A stretch of DNA of 11,464 nucleotides from Actinomycetota bacterium (GTDB taxonomy: Bacteria; Actinomycetota; Actinomycetes; S36-B12; UBA5976). This document shows positions 1-4,915 of the stretch, one piece after another. The notes under the pieces were generated by a model. The model was not told the origin of the DNA and ran no database searches. It saw only the letters and a program-made list of their open reading frames with translations. The position numbers and the translations under genes were made by a program. Location: contig SXYE01000021.1 in the NCBI GenBank assembly GCA_005789325.1, positions 1 through 11,464 on the forward strand, in the 5' to 3' direction. How positions within the stretch are numbered: the first letter of the stretch is position 1; each line of letters opens with the position of its first letter.

Positions 1-48
1 ATGTTGGATCAAGTATTTGGAACCGCTTCCAAACTGATTTCAACCTAA
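1..48 (+). CDS. Possible C-terminal end of an upstream gene (partial)
   Basis: Frame 1 is open from the window edge and ends in TAA at 46-48, giving a 15-residue tail (MLDQVFGTASKLIST). It has the mixed hydrophobic and polar character of an ordinary C-terminus and stops just before the tRNA leader. The tail is too short to assign a family, and the other frames cannot be excluded. A 7-bp hairpin (TTTGGAA at 16-22, TTCCAAA at 27-33) lies inside it and is probably coincidental. Confidence 0.25.
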   Translation: MLDQVFGTASKLIST

Positions 49-50
49 AA

Positions 51-60
51 GTAATCTGTA
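51..60 (+). promoter_or_regulatory. Putative -10 region of the tRNA promoter
   Basis: GTAATCTGTA contains the -10-like hexamer TAATCT at 52-57, ten bases before the first acceptor-stem base. The same 10-mer recurs at 927-936, just before the thioredoxin-like lipoprotein gene. No convincing -35 element is visible, so this is a weak prediction based on position and recurrence. Confidence 0.3.
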
Positions 61-66
61 CCTATT

Positions 67-143
67 GCCCTCGTAGCCCAATCGGCAGAGGCAGCAGACT
101 TAAAATCTGCACAGTGTGGGTTCGAGTCCCACCGAGGGCACCA
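67..143 (+). tRNA. tRNA-Leu (anticodon UAA), class I shape with encoded CCA
   Basis: The cloverleaf folds cleanly. The acceptor stem GCCCTCG (67-73) pairs with CGAGGGC (133-139). The D stem GCC (76-78) pairs with GGC (90-92). The anticodon stem GCAGA (94-98) pairs with TCTGC (106-110) around the loop CTTAAAA, which puts TAA at 101-103. The T stem GTGGG/CCCAC encloses TTCGAGT. A140 is the discriminator base and CCA is encoded at 141-143. UAA reads leucine UUA codons, and A73 is the expected leucine discriminator. The oddity is the variable region, only ACAGT (111-115), five bases. Bacterial tRNA-Leu normally has a long class II variable arm. UUA codons are frequent in this window, so the tRNA should be in heavy use. 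The leucine assignment rests on the anticodon and A73 only. Confidence 0.9.
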
Positions 144-167
144 GAAATTTTGTTTAATTCAAATTAA

Positions 168-836
168 TTACTTTGTTAAATCAATTAATCCTTTTGAAAT
201 CAAAATTCCAACGACTGCACCTAAAAGCTGCGCTAGTAAAAATAGAGGCACAGAAGCAGGTGAAATGCCAGTGAAGGTATCACTCAAGGTACGAGTCAAG
301 GTGATTGAAGGATTAACAAACGCGGTGGAAGAAGTGTAAAAAATTGCTGGTCCAATATAAATTGGGATGATTATTGAAGGATTTAGGTTCTTATTTGAAC
401 TGATTAATTGAAGAACTATAAATAAACCAATAGTTGCAACAAACTCAGCTATAAAAATATTTGTACCTAATCTATCTAATTTAGATATTGATATAGCTGG
501 TAAATCAAACATTAGATTTGCCAGGACTGTACCAACTAGGGCACCACTGAGTTGCGAGATAACCATAACTAAGGCAGTACTGGCTGATACTTCTTTACGA
601 AAATAAAAGTAAAAAGTAACTAAGGGATTAAAGTGGGCTCCACTAATTGGGCTAAAAATCTTGATAATCAAGCCAATAGATATTGCAATTGCAGTAACAG
701 TGATGAACATTGAAACACCGTCATCATCAGATACGTTGTCAGCCATAATGCCTGCACCAACAATGGTCATTAATAAAATTGTGGATCCGAGAAATTCAGC
801 TAGTGCAATTTGTGAGGTTTTAATCTTTTTTGCCAT
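168..836 (-). CDS. MIP/aquaporin-family channel with non-canonical NPA boxes
   Basis: This is a 222-residue polytopic membrane protein of the major intrinsic protein family, which forms passive pores for water, glycerol or other small neutral solutes. The two half-helix signatures are recognisable: SGAHFNPLVTF (NPL at 70-72) and TAFVNPSITLTR (NPS at 175-177). Around them are about six hydrophobic helices and the typical helix-1 glutamate (AEFLGS, residues 13-18). Length is normal for a bacterial member. Both NPA boxes deviate (NPL and NPS). The position where most aquaporins carry the filter arginine (NPAR) is Ile178, with Arg182 four residues further on. I recall related actinobacterial channels with NPAVTxxR, some near arsenic genes, but there is no ars gene here. 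The ATG at 834-836 starts the family domain properly; the RBS is weak (AGGA about 9 nt upstream). The gene is convergent with the tRNA. The transported solute is unknown. Confidence 0.85.
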   Translation of the reverse strand: MAKKIKTSQIALAEFLGSTILLMTIVGAGIMADNVSDDDGVSMFITVTAIAISIGLIIKIFSPISGAHFNPLVTFYFYFRKEVSASTALVMVISQLSGALVGTVLANLMFDLPAISISKLDRLGTNIFIAEFVATIGLFIVLQLISSNKNLNPSIIIPIYIGPAIFYTSSTAFVNPSITLTRTLSDTFTGISPASVPLFLLAQLLGAVVGILISKGLIDLTK

Positions 837-926
837 GGGCTTAATCCTATGTCCTAAATTGACAATGATTGCCGCAATTCAATTGATCCTTCTTAAGTGG
901 CCGGAATAATTCATTTGCCATATGGA

Positions 927-936
927 GTAATCTGTA
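927..936 (+). promoter_or_regulatory. Putative -10 region of a near-leaderless transcript
   Basis: TAATCT at 928-933 sits 10 nt before the ATG at 944. That places a predicted transcription start only about 3-4 nt from the start codon. The surrounding 10-mer GTAATCTGTA is identical to the one before the tRNA at 51-60. No clear -35 is visible. GGAG at 924-927 is too far from the ATG (16 nt) to be a good ribosome site, which favours a leaderless reading. Confidence 0.35.
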
Positions 937-943
937 TTTTGAA

Positions 944-1519
944 ATGAAATTTACAAAAATTGCCTTACTCATCAGCTCATTAACTCTGGTTGCTTGCTCT
1001 AGTAGCACAACAAGCCAAGGAACATTTATTGCTAATGAAGCCACAAATTATTTGATGCCAAAGTGTCCCACCTCAGATCTAACTGCCACTAAAGCAAGAA
1101 ATCAAATAGCTCCAGCAGTTTTGGAATGTTTAGGTCATGACGAATTCGTAAATCTGGCAGGTTTACCAAGTGACAGACCAATTGTGATCAGTTTCTGGGC
1201 TTCTTGGTGCACAGTTTGTGCCGATGATGCAATTTCTTTTAACGCAGCACATAAAAAACTAAGTGGAAAGGTTAATTTTTTAGGAATTGCTTATCAAGAT
1301 GAAGAAAAGAAATCTATTGCCGCGGCCTATAAGTGGCAGCTTCCTTTTCCAAGTGTGCAAGATCCCAGAAGTCTTCTAAGAGAGTTTTATGCAATTAATG
1401 GTCTGCCAGTAACTCTTTTGGTTGACAAAGAAGGAAAAGTAGTGGAAAGAATTACAGGCCCAATTGGAAGTCCTGAAGATTTTACAAACAGAGTTAGCGG
1501 AAAACTAATTTCTTACTAA
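944..1519 (+). CDS. Thioredoxin-fold (TlpA/ResA-like) lipoprotein
   Basis: This is a 191-residue membrane-anchored thiol-disulfide oxidoreductase facing outside the membrane. The N-terminus is a lipoprotein signal peptide with lipobox LVAC, so Cys18 should be lipidated after cleavage. The thioredoxin domain spans about residues 65-190. The active-site motif WASWCTVC has Cys89 and Cys92, and the cis-proline loop is GLPVT (Pro155), followed by the LLVDKEGKVV strand and hairpin. The arrangement fits the TlpA/ResA/AhpC-TSA-like group used to reduce extracytoplasmic cysteines, for example in cytochrome c maturation. The CxxC dipeptide is Thr-Val, lacking the proline common in reducing members, so redox direction is uncertain. 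Two extra cysteines lie at 41 and 62. The stop is 1 nt from that of the convergent secreted-protein gene. No cytochrome-biogenesis gene is nearby, so the partner is unknown. Confidence 0.85.
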   Translation: MKFTKIALLISSLTLVACSSSTTSQGTFIANEATNYLMPKCPTSDLTATKARNQIAPAVLECLGHDEFVNLAGLPSDRPIVISFWASWCTVCADDAISFNAAHKKLSGKVNFLGIAYQDEEKKSIAAAYKWQLPFPSVQDPRSLLREFYAINGLPVTLLVDKEGKVVERITGPIGSPEDFTNRVSGKLISY

Positions 1520-1520
1520 A

Positions 1521-1970
1521 TTACCAACGCATCTTTGCTTGATTGCAATTTGCGTGAAGTTGATCTTCTAACGCAATAATTTGACCATTTAAATTAGCTC
1601 TTACATCTGGTTGATCTGCTGGATCATAAGTAGCTGCTCTTGCGGAATAAAGATTAGACATTTGTAGCAATAATTCAGAGCAAACTCCGTAGGCAGATCT
1701 GCTATATTTTGCAATTTTATTTGCAGCAGAATATTCCTTGCCGGCCATTTCTGGTGCTGAAATTTTTCCTAAAACACGATAGTTATGTTCATTAACATAA
1801 TGTGATTGATCAACAATTACAAAACTTCTCAAAGCTATGGTATTTGCTTTTTTGGAACACTTTGTGCCATCAGCTTTACATTTTGCCTTAGGAACAAAAG
1901 CTGTTGCAGGAGAAAGAATAGAAAAAGAAAGTGCCAAAGAAGTTAAAACTATTAAAATCTTCTTTTTCAT
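1521..1970 (-). CDS. Secreted four-cysteine protein of unknown function
   Basis: This 149-residue product is not one I recognise. Residues 1-24 form a classical Sec signal peptide: MKKK, a long hydrophobic core, then PATA as a likely cleavage site. The mature part has four cysteines (31, 38, 97, 142), an even number compatible with two disulfides outside the membrane. Residues about 77-145 look largely alpha-helical, with alternating Ala, Leu, Gln and Asn. There are no lipobox or further membrane segments. The start is well supported: AAGGAGG at 1974-1980 lies three bases before the ATG, a strong though close Shine-Dalgarno. The gene is convergent with the thioredoxin-like lipoprotein (1 nt between stops), and disulfide handling could link them, but that is speculation. 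It is downstream of the lysine-rich gene on the same strand, separated by a strong hairpin. Confidence 0.7.
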   Translation of the reverse strand: MKKKILIVLTSLALSFSILSPATAFVPKAKCKADGTKCSKKANTIALRSFVIVDQSHYVNEHNYRVLGKISAPEMAGKEYSAANKIAKYSRSAYGVCSELLLQMSNLYSARAATYDPADQPDVRANLNGQIIALEDQLHANCNQAKMRW

Positions 1971-1986
1971 TTTCCTCCTTTATTAG

Positions 1987-2024
1987 TTAAGGCCATTTCG
2001 CAATCTCTTGCGAAATGGCCTTAA
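1987..2024 (-). terminator. Perfect 17-bp inverted repeat, likely terminator of the lysine-rich gene
   Basis: TTAAGGCCATTTCGCAA (1987-2003) and TTGCGAAATGGCCTTAA (2008-2024) are exact reverse complements with a TCTC loop. On the minus strand the hairpin begins 31 nt after the stop of the lysine-rich gene and ends 7 nt before the Shine-Dalgarno of the secreted-protein gene. It therefore most likely terminates transcription between them. Neither strand has a clean U-run after the stem, so it may be only partly effective, act as an mRNA-stabilising end, or mark a processing site. Confidence 0.65.
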
Positions 2025-2055
2025 ACGAACCTATCCAACAACTACTTAACTTTAA

Positions 2056-2394
2056 TTACCAGCTAAGTGGGTTGAATGGTGATGGTGCTGTTGCATCTGC
2101 AGCTGGTGCAGCTGGTGCTGCAACCTTTGGAGCAGATTTCTTTGAAGACTTTTTCTTTGAAGATTTCTTCTTTGAAGATTTCTTCTTTGAAGATTTCTTC
2201 TTTGAAGATTTCTTCTTAGCAGACTTCTTCTTTGCAACCTTTTTCTTTGAAGATTTCTTTGCAGATTTCTTCTTGGTTACTTTACGTTTTGCTGTTTTTT
2301 TCTTGGAAGATTTCTTTGCAGATTTCTTCTTTGATACCTTGCGCTTTGAGCTCTTCTTGCTTGAGCTCTTCTTTGACTTCTTACGTGCTGCCAC
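2056..2394 (-). CDS. Lysine-rich histone H1-like DNA-binding protein
   Basis: This is a 112-residue, extremely basic protein; over 40 residues are lysine. Residues about 5-88 are repeats of KKKSS/KKKSA/KKKVA pentads resembling eukaryotic H1 tails and the C-terminal tails of actinobacterial HU proteins. An Ala/Pro-rich linker (about 89-105) and an aromatic end, PSPFNPLSW, follow. No folded HU domain is present. Proteins of this kind are expected to bind DNA non-specifically and compact the nucleoid. Residues about 17-54 contain two near-copies of a 19-residue unit (KRKVSKKKSAKKSSKKKTA, then KRKVTKKKSAKKSSKKKVA), and the C-terminal part holds four perfect 15-bp DNA repeats. The start is GTG at 2392-2394, chosen because GGAGGA lies directly upstream with proper spacing and the reading frame is uninterrupted. 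Function is inferred from composition only. The complementary strand is also open but encodes a Phe/Glu/Asp-repeat artefact. Confidence 0.8.
   Translation of the reverse strand: MAARKKSKKSSSKKSSKRKVSKKKSAKKSSKKKTAKRKVTKKKSAKKSSKKKVAKKKSAKKKSSKKKSSKKKSSKKKSSKKKSSKKSAPKVAAPAAPAADATAPSPFNPLSW
2156..2215. repeat. Four perfect 15-bp tandem repeats inside the lysine-rich gene
   Basis: TTTGAAGATTTCTTC occurs head-to-tail at 2156-2170, 2171-2185, 2186-2200 and 2201-2215. Degenerate copies flank it at 2141-2155 and 2216-2230. Each unit encodes one Lys/Ser pentad on the minus strand, so gain or loss of a unit would change tail length without a frameshift. The identical codons in all four copies suggest recent duplication by slippage rather than old divergence. 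Confidence 0.95.
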
Positions 2395-2488
2395 TTATCC
2401 TCCGTACGGGGTGGAATTACTTCCAATATTCTCGCACTATATCCACCAAAATATCCAATCAGTACCCACTTTTTTATAGGTATTTATT

Positions 2489-2518
2489 CTGAAATAGCAG
2501 GCAAGAACCCACTAACCT
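2489..2518 (+). promoter_or_regulatory. Putative promoter of the EamA transporter (leaderless)
   Basis: CTGAAA (2489-2494, -35-like) and TAACCT (2513-2518, -10-like) are separated by 18 bp. The -10 ends 8 nt before the ATG at 2527, so the transcript would begin at or within 2 nt of the start codon. No Shine-Dalgarno precedes the gene, which agrees with leaderless translation. Confidence 0.4.
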
Positions 2519-2526
2519 TGAGTCAC

Positions 2527-3399
2527 ATGAATAACACAATTTCCACGCGTGGATTAGTCGCCTTAATTGCATCAATGTTGTCCTGGGGGATGGCTAATCC
2601 CTTCGCCGATATGGCATTGGATGCATTCAGCATCACTCAACTACTTCTGTTGGAAATCTCAATCGGGTTTGCTTTTGTTGCACTATATGTATTAATCAAG
2701 GTTCGAAAACTAAAACTGCGCTGGAAAATCGCTTTGGCCCTAGGGCTTCTGGAACCTGGGTTTACCTACCTTTTTGGAAACATCGGATATGCCAATGGCT
2801 CAGTTTCCACTGGTTTGATCGTGATGGCAACTGAAGTATTTTTTGTTGCCATAATTGGCGCCTTATTTTTGAAAGAAAAGATTTCATCACGACTTGCCAT
2901 TTCTATCCTGATGGGATTTTTTGGAGTACTTTTAGCAGTCTCAGGAGTAAGTAACAGTGGAGTAGATAACTGGTTAGGCGTCTCTGCTTTCACAGCTGCT
3001 GCAGTTGCTGCCTCACTTTATGTAATTGTGGCCAGACTCTATGCCACCCAAAATAATGTGGTTGATTTAGTTTTTGGTCAACTCTTGGTGGGAACAGTTT
3101 TTGCTTTAATAATATTTTTTGGAACAAATTCAAACTTTAATAACGCTTCCAGTATTGAATTCAAGTATTGGTTAGTGGCAGTTTTGGCAGGATTATTTGG
3201 TGTGGCAATCCCGTTCTTACTGTTTAACTACGCATCGTCTTTGGTGCCAACCAGATATTCAGCTTTGGCCTTAAACGCAATCCCAGTTGTGGGAATTGGC
3301 TTTGGTGCCTTGTTGGGCAGAGGACTTCCCACCCCAATTCAGGCCCTAGGTGGCCTCATTGTTGTGGTGAGTCTCTACGTTGGCACGCGCCAAAAATGA
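2527..3399 (+). CDS. DMT superfamily transporter, EamA family
   Basis: This 290-residue inner-membrane protein has about ten hydrophobic helices in two repeated halves, the layout of EamA/RhaT-type drug/metabolite transporters. Family hallmarks seen are the start of the first half (LIASMLSWGMANPFADMAL), the end of the first EamA unit (MATEVFFVAIIGALFLKEKIS, then ILMGFFGVLLAVSG) and the matching segment of the second (ALNAIPVVGIGFGALLGRG, then GLIVVVSLYVG). Such proteins usually export amino acids, metabolites or drugs, and the substrate cannot be read from sequence. I chose ATG 2527 because a -10-like TAACCT would place the transcript start there. TTG at 2518 in the same frame would add three residues, but lies partly inside that hexamer and has no RBS. 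The gene appears to be a single transcription unit; a small hairpin follows at 3420-3441. Confidence 0.85.
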   Translation: MNNTISTRGLVALIASMLSWGMANPFADMALDAFSITQLLLLEISIGFAFVALYVLIKVRKLKLRWKIALALGLLEPGFTYLFGNIGYANGSVSTGLIVMATEVFFVAIIGALFLKEKISSRLAISILMGFFGVLLAVSGVSNSGVDNWLGVSAFTAAAVAASLYVIVARLYATQNNVVDLVFGQLLVGTVFALIIFFGTNSNFNNASSIEFKYWLVAVLAGLFGVAIPFLLFNYASSLVPTRYSALALNAIPVVGIGFGALLGRGLPTPIQALGGLIVVVSLYVGTRQK

Positions 3400-3419
3400 A
3401 AACGTGTTACTTTGAATAG

Positions 3420-3441
3420 AGAGGAAATTAAGTTTTCCTCT
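3420..3441 (+). terminator. Small hairpin between EamA and Bax inhibitor-1 genes
   Basis: AGAGGAAA (3420-3427) and TTTCCTCT (3434-3441) form a perfect 8-bp stem with a 6-nt loop. It is AT-rich and is followed only by ACTTTCT, so it would be a weak terminator for the upstream gene. It could instead be a leader hairpin for the downstream gene, whose Shine-Dalgarno (AAGGAG, 3450-3455) begins 8 nt after it. Confidence 0.4.
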
Positions 3442-3467
3442 ACTTTCTAAAGGAGATAAAAATAGAC

Positions 3468-4298
3468 ATGGAATCCAGAAATCCGGTTATACGTCGATAT
3501 GCCGACTTTCAAAAACCAGGATCAGTACTTGGAAATAACCAAGGCGGATACGACGGAAACGTAATCACATCAACTCCAGTTGATGAAACAACTCAAACTT
3601 TCCCAGGTAGAACACCAGCTAAACCAGGTGAACGCGTTGTAACTATGGATGACGTAGTTATGAAATCTTTTGCGATGTTGGCACTATTACTAGTTGGCGC
3701 ATTTGTTGGCTGGAATGCACCAGGCTTAGCAATAATTGCTGCAATCGCAGGTTTAGTACTGGGATTAGTAAACACATTTAAAAAGAATGTTTCACCAGTA
3801 TTAGTTGTTGCTTATGCACTACTTCAAGGTGTATTTGTAGGAGGAATTTCTTACATTTACCAAAACCTTGTTGTGGCAGATGGCACAAACATTGTTGGTA
3901 ACACCATCATGAGCACCATGGTTGCTTTTGGAACCATGTTGTTCTTATTTAAATCAGGAATTATCAAAGTAGATGCCAAGTTCACCCGCATGATGATGGT
4001 GGCAATGGTTTCTTATCTAGTAATTGCAGTAATTTCCATCATCGCTTCATTCATGGGTGTTGGTGGAGGTTGGGGCTTTTACGGTGTTGGTGGAATTGGA
4101 ATATTACTTGCACTATTTGGTGTAGGTCTTGCTTCATTTTCATTAATGCTTGATTTCCAATCAATTCGTCAAGCAATCTCAATGGGATTGCCTGAAAAAG
4201 AATCTTGGAGATTAGCTTTTGGTTTAACCGTAACTCTTGTTTGGTTATACCTAGAAATGCTCAGACTATTTGCAATCCTTGCAGGACGTCGCGAGTAA
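3468..4298 (+). CDS. Bax inhibitor-1/YccA family membrane protein (actinobacterial type)
   Basis: This is a 276-residue multi-pass membrane protein. A soluble N-terminus of about 65 residues (MESRNPVIRRYADF, and later VVTMDDVVMKSF) precedes about seven helices. This N-terminus with NPV.RR and T.DDV is what I know from the actinobacterial branch of the BI-1 family (PF12811-like). The C-terminal core retains LMLDFQSIRQA with Asp229, one of the acidic positions implicated in the pH-gated calcium leak of BI-1 proteins, and PEKESWRLAFGLTVTL. Members act as cation leak channels or membrane stress modulators; the physiological role in actinobacteria is unsettled. A good AAGGAG lies at 3450-3455, but its spacing to the ATG is long (12 nt). 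No other in-frame start fits better. It is followed by a strong terminator. Confidence 0.9.
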   Translation: MESRNPVIRRYADFQKPGSVLGNNQGGYDGNVITSTPVDETTQTFPGRTPAKPGERVVTMDDVVMKSFAMLALLLVGAFVGWNAPGLAIIAAIAGLVLGLVNTFKKNVSPVLVVAYALLQGVFVGGISYIYQNLVVADGTNIVGNTIMSTMVAFGTMLFLFKSGIIKVDAKFTRMMMVAMVSYLVIAVISIIASFMGVGGGWGFYGVGGIGILLALFGVGLASFSLMLDFQSIRQAISMGLPEKESWRLAFGLTVTLVWLYLEMLRLFAILAGRRE

Positions 4299-4310
4299 TT
4301 AAGACAAAAT

Positions 4311-4346
4311 AAATAGCCTGGTCAATAAATGACCAGGCTATTTTTA
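4311..4346. terminator. Strong bidirectional intrinsic terminator
   Basis: AAATAGCCTGGTCA (4311-4324) pairs perfectly with TGACCAGGCTATTT (4330-4343) around ATAAA. A T-rich run follows on the plus strand (TATTTTTATTT), and an A-rich stretch precedes the stem (AAGACAAAATAAAT), giving U-rich RNA on the minus strand. It lies between the convergent Bax inhibitor-1 and msrA genes and should end both transcripts. Confidence 0.92.
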
Positions 4347-4347
4347 T

Positions 4348-4866
4348 TTAAGCATTAACAGGAAAAAAAACTCCGGTTCGTGCATGGCAGTCATAACCAT
4401 TTGGATTCTTCTTTAAATATTTTTGGTGATACTCTTCTGCTTCGAAATAAACATGATCAGCAGCAGGAAGAATTTCTGTTGTAATGGAATTAAATCCTTC
4501 ATTCTTGATTGCTTTTTCATAAATTTCTTTTGTTAGTAAAGCTTCATTTTTTTGCTCTTCGGTGGTGTAAAAAATCACACTTCGATATTGTGATCCGATG
4601 TCATTTCCTTGACGATTTCCTTGAGTTGGATCATGTATCGTCCAAAACATTTCTAGTAATTTTCTATAACTAACAACTGATTCATCGAAAATAACTTTGA
4701 CTGCTTCTGCATGACCTGTGGTGCCGGTGCAAACCAATTCATAACTTGGATTTTGTTTTGTTCCACCCATATATCCAACAGATGTTTCAATTACCCCTTC
4801 TGTTTGCCAAAATCTTCTTTCAGCACCCCAAAAGCAACCAAGAGCGAAATAAGCAGTTTGCGTCAT
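4348..4866 (-). CDS. msrA: Peptide methionine-S-sulfoxide reductase MsrA
   Basis: This is a 172-residue cytosolic enzyme that reduces the S epimer of methionine sulfoxide, free or in proteins, restoring oxidised methionine. The active-site motif GCFWGAE is at residues 10-16, with catalytic Cys11. The other MsrA signatures follow: VGYMGG, GHAEAVKV (substrate pocket) and FWTIHDPTQ...GNDIGSQYRS. Likely resolving cysteines are Cys46 and Cys160 (GYDCHARTG); which one resolves varies in the family. Length is typical. An AAGGAGAA Shine-Dalgarno at 4873-4880 supports the ATG. It is probably co-transcribed with the MFS gene upstream (49-nt gap) and ends at a bidirectional terminator. Electrons would come from thioredoxin or mycoredoxin-type systems. 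No msrB is present in the window. Confidence 0.97.
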   Translation of the reverse strand: MTQTAYFALGCFWGAERRFWQTEGVIETSVGYMGGTKQNPSYELVCTGTTGHAEAVKVIFDESVVSYRKLLEMFWTIHDPTQGNRQGNDIGSQYRSVIFYTTEEQKNEALLTKEIYEKAIKNEGFNSITTEILPAADHVYFEAEEYHQKYLKKNPNGYDCHARTGVFFPVNA

Positions 4867-4915
4867 TTTGATTCTCCTTACTTAAATTGTGCAACAAAAA
4901 ATGGATTTACGCCAA

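Noticed and set aside
16..33. 7-bp hairpin TTTGGAA/TTCCAAA as a terminator before the tRNA
   Set aside because: It lies inside the probable end of an upstream reading frame and has no U-run; a perfect 7-bp pairing can occur by chance.
101..103. A stop-codon suppressor tRNA
   Set aside because: The anticodon is UAA, which reads UUA (Leu). A suppressor of UAA would need the anticodon UUA.
847..1044. Minus-strand frame of 65 codons
   Set aside because: It overlaps the signal-peptide region of the lipoprotein gene and the divergent spacer, has no ribosome site and no family character.
2141..2245. Short tandem repeats that might suggest a CRISPR array
   Set aside because: Units are 15 bp, contiguous without spacers, and encode in-frame Lys/Ser pentads; they are coding microsatellite-like repeats.
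2015..2479. Plus-strand frame of 154 codons opposite the lysine-rich gene, encoding repeated Phe/Glu/Asp
   Set aside because: It is the exact antisense of the Lys/Ser repeats, starts inside the 17-bp hairpin, and has no ribosome site; the minus frame has a proper RBS and sensible composition.
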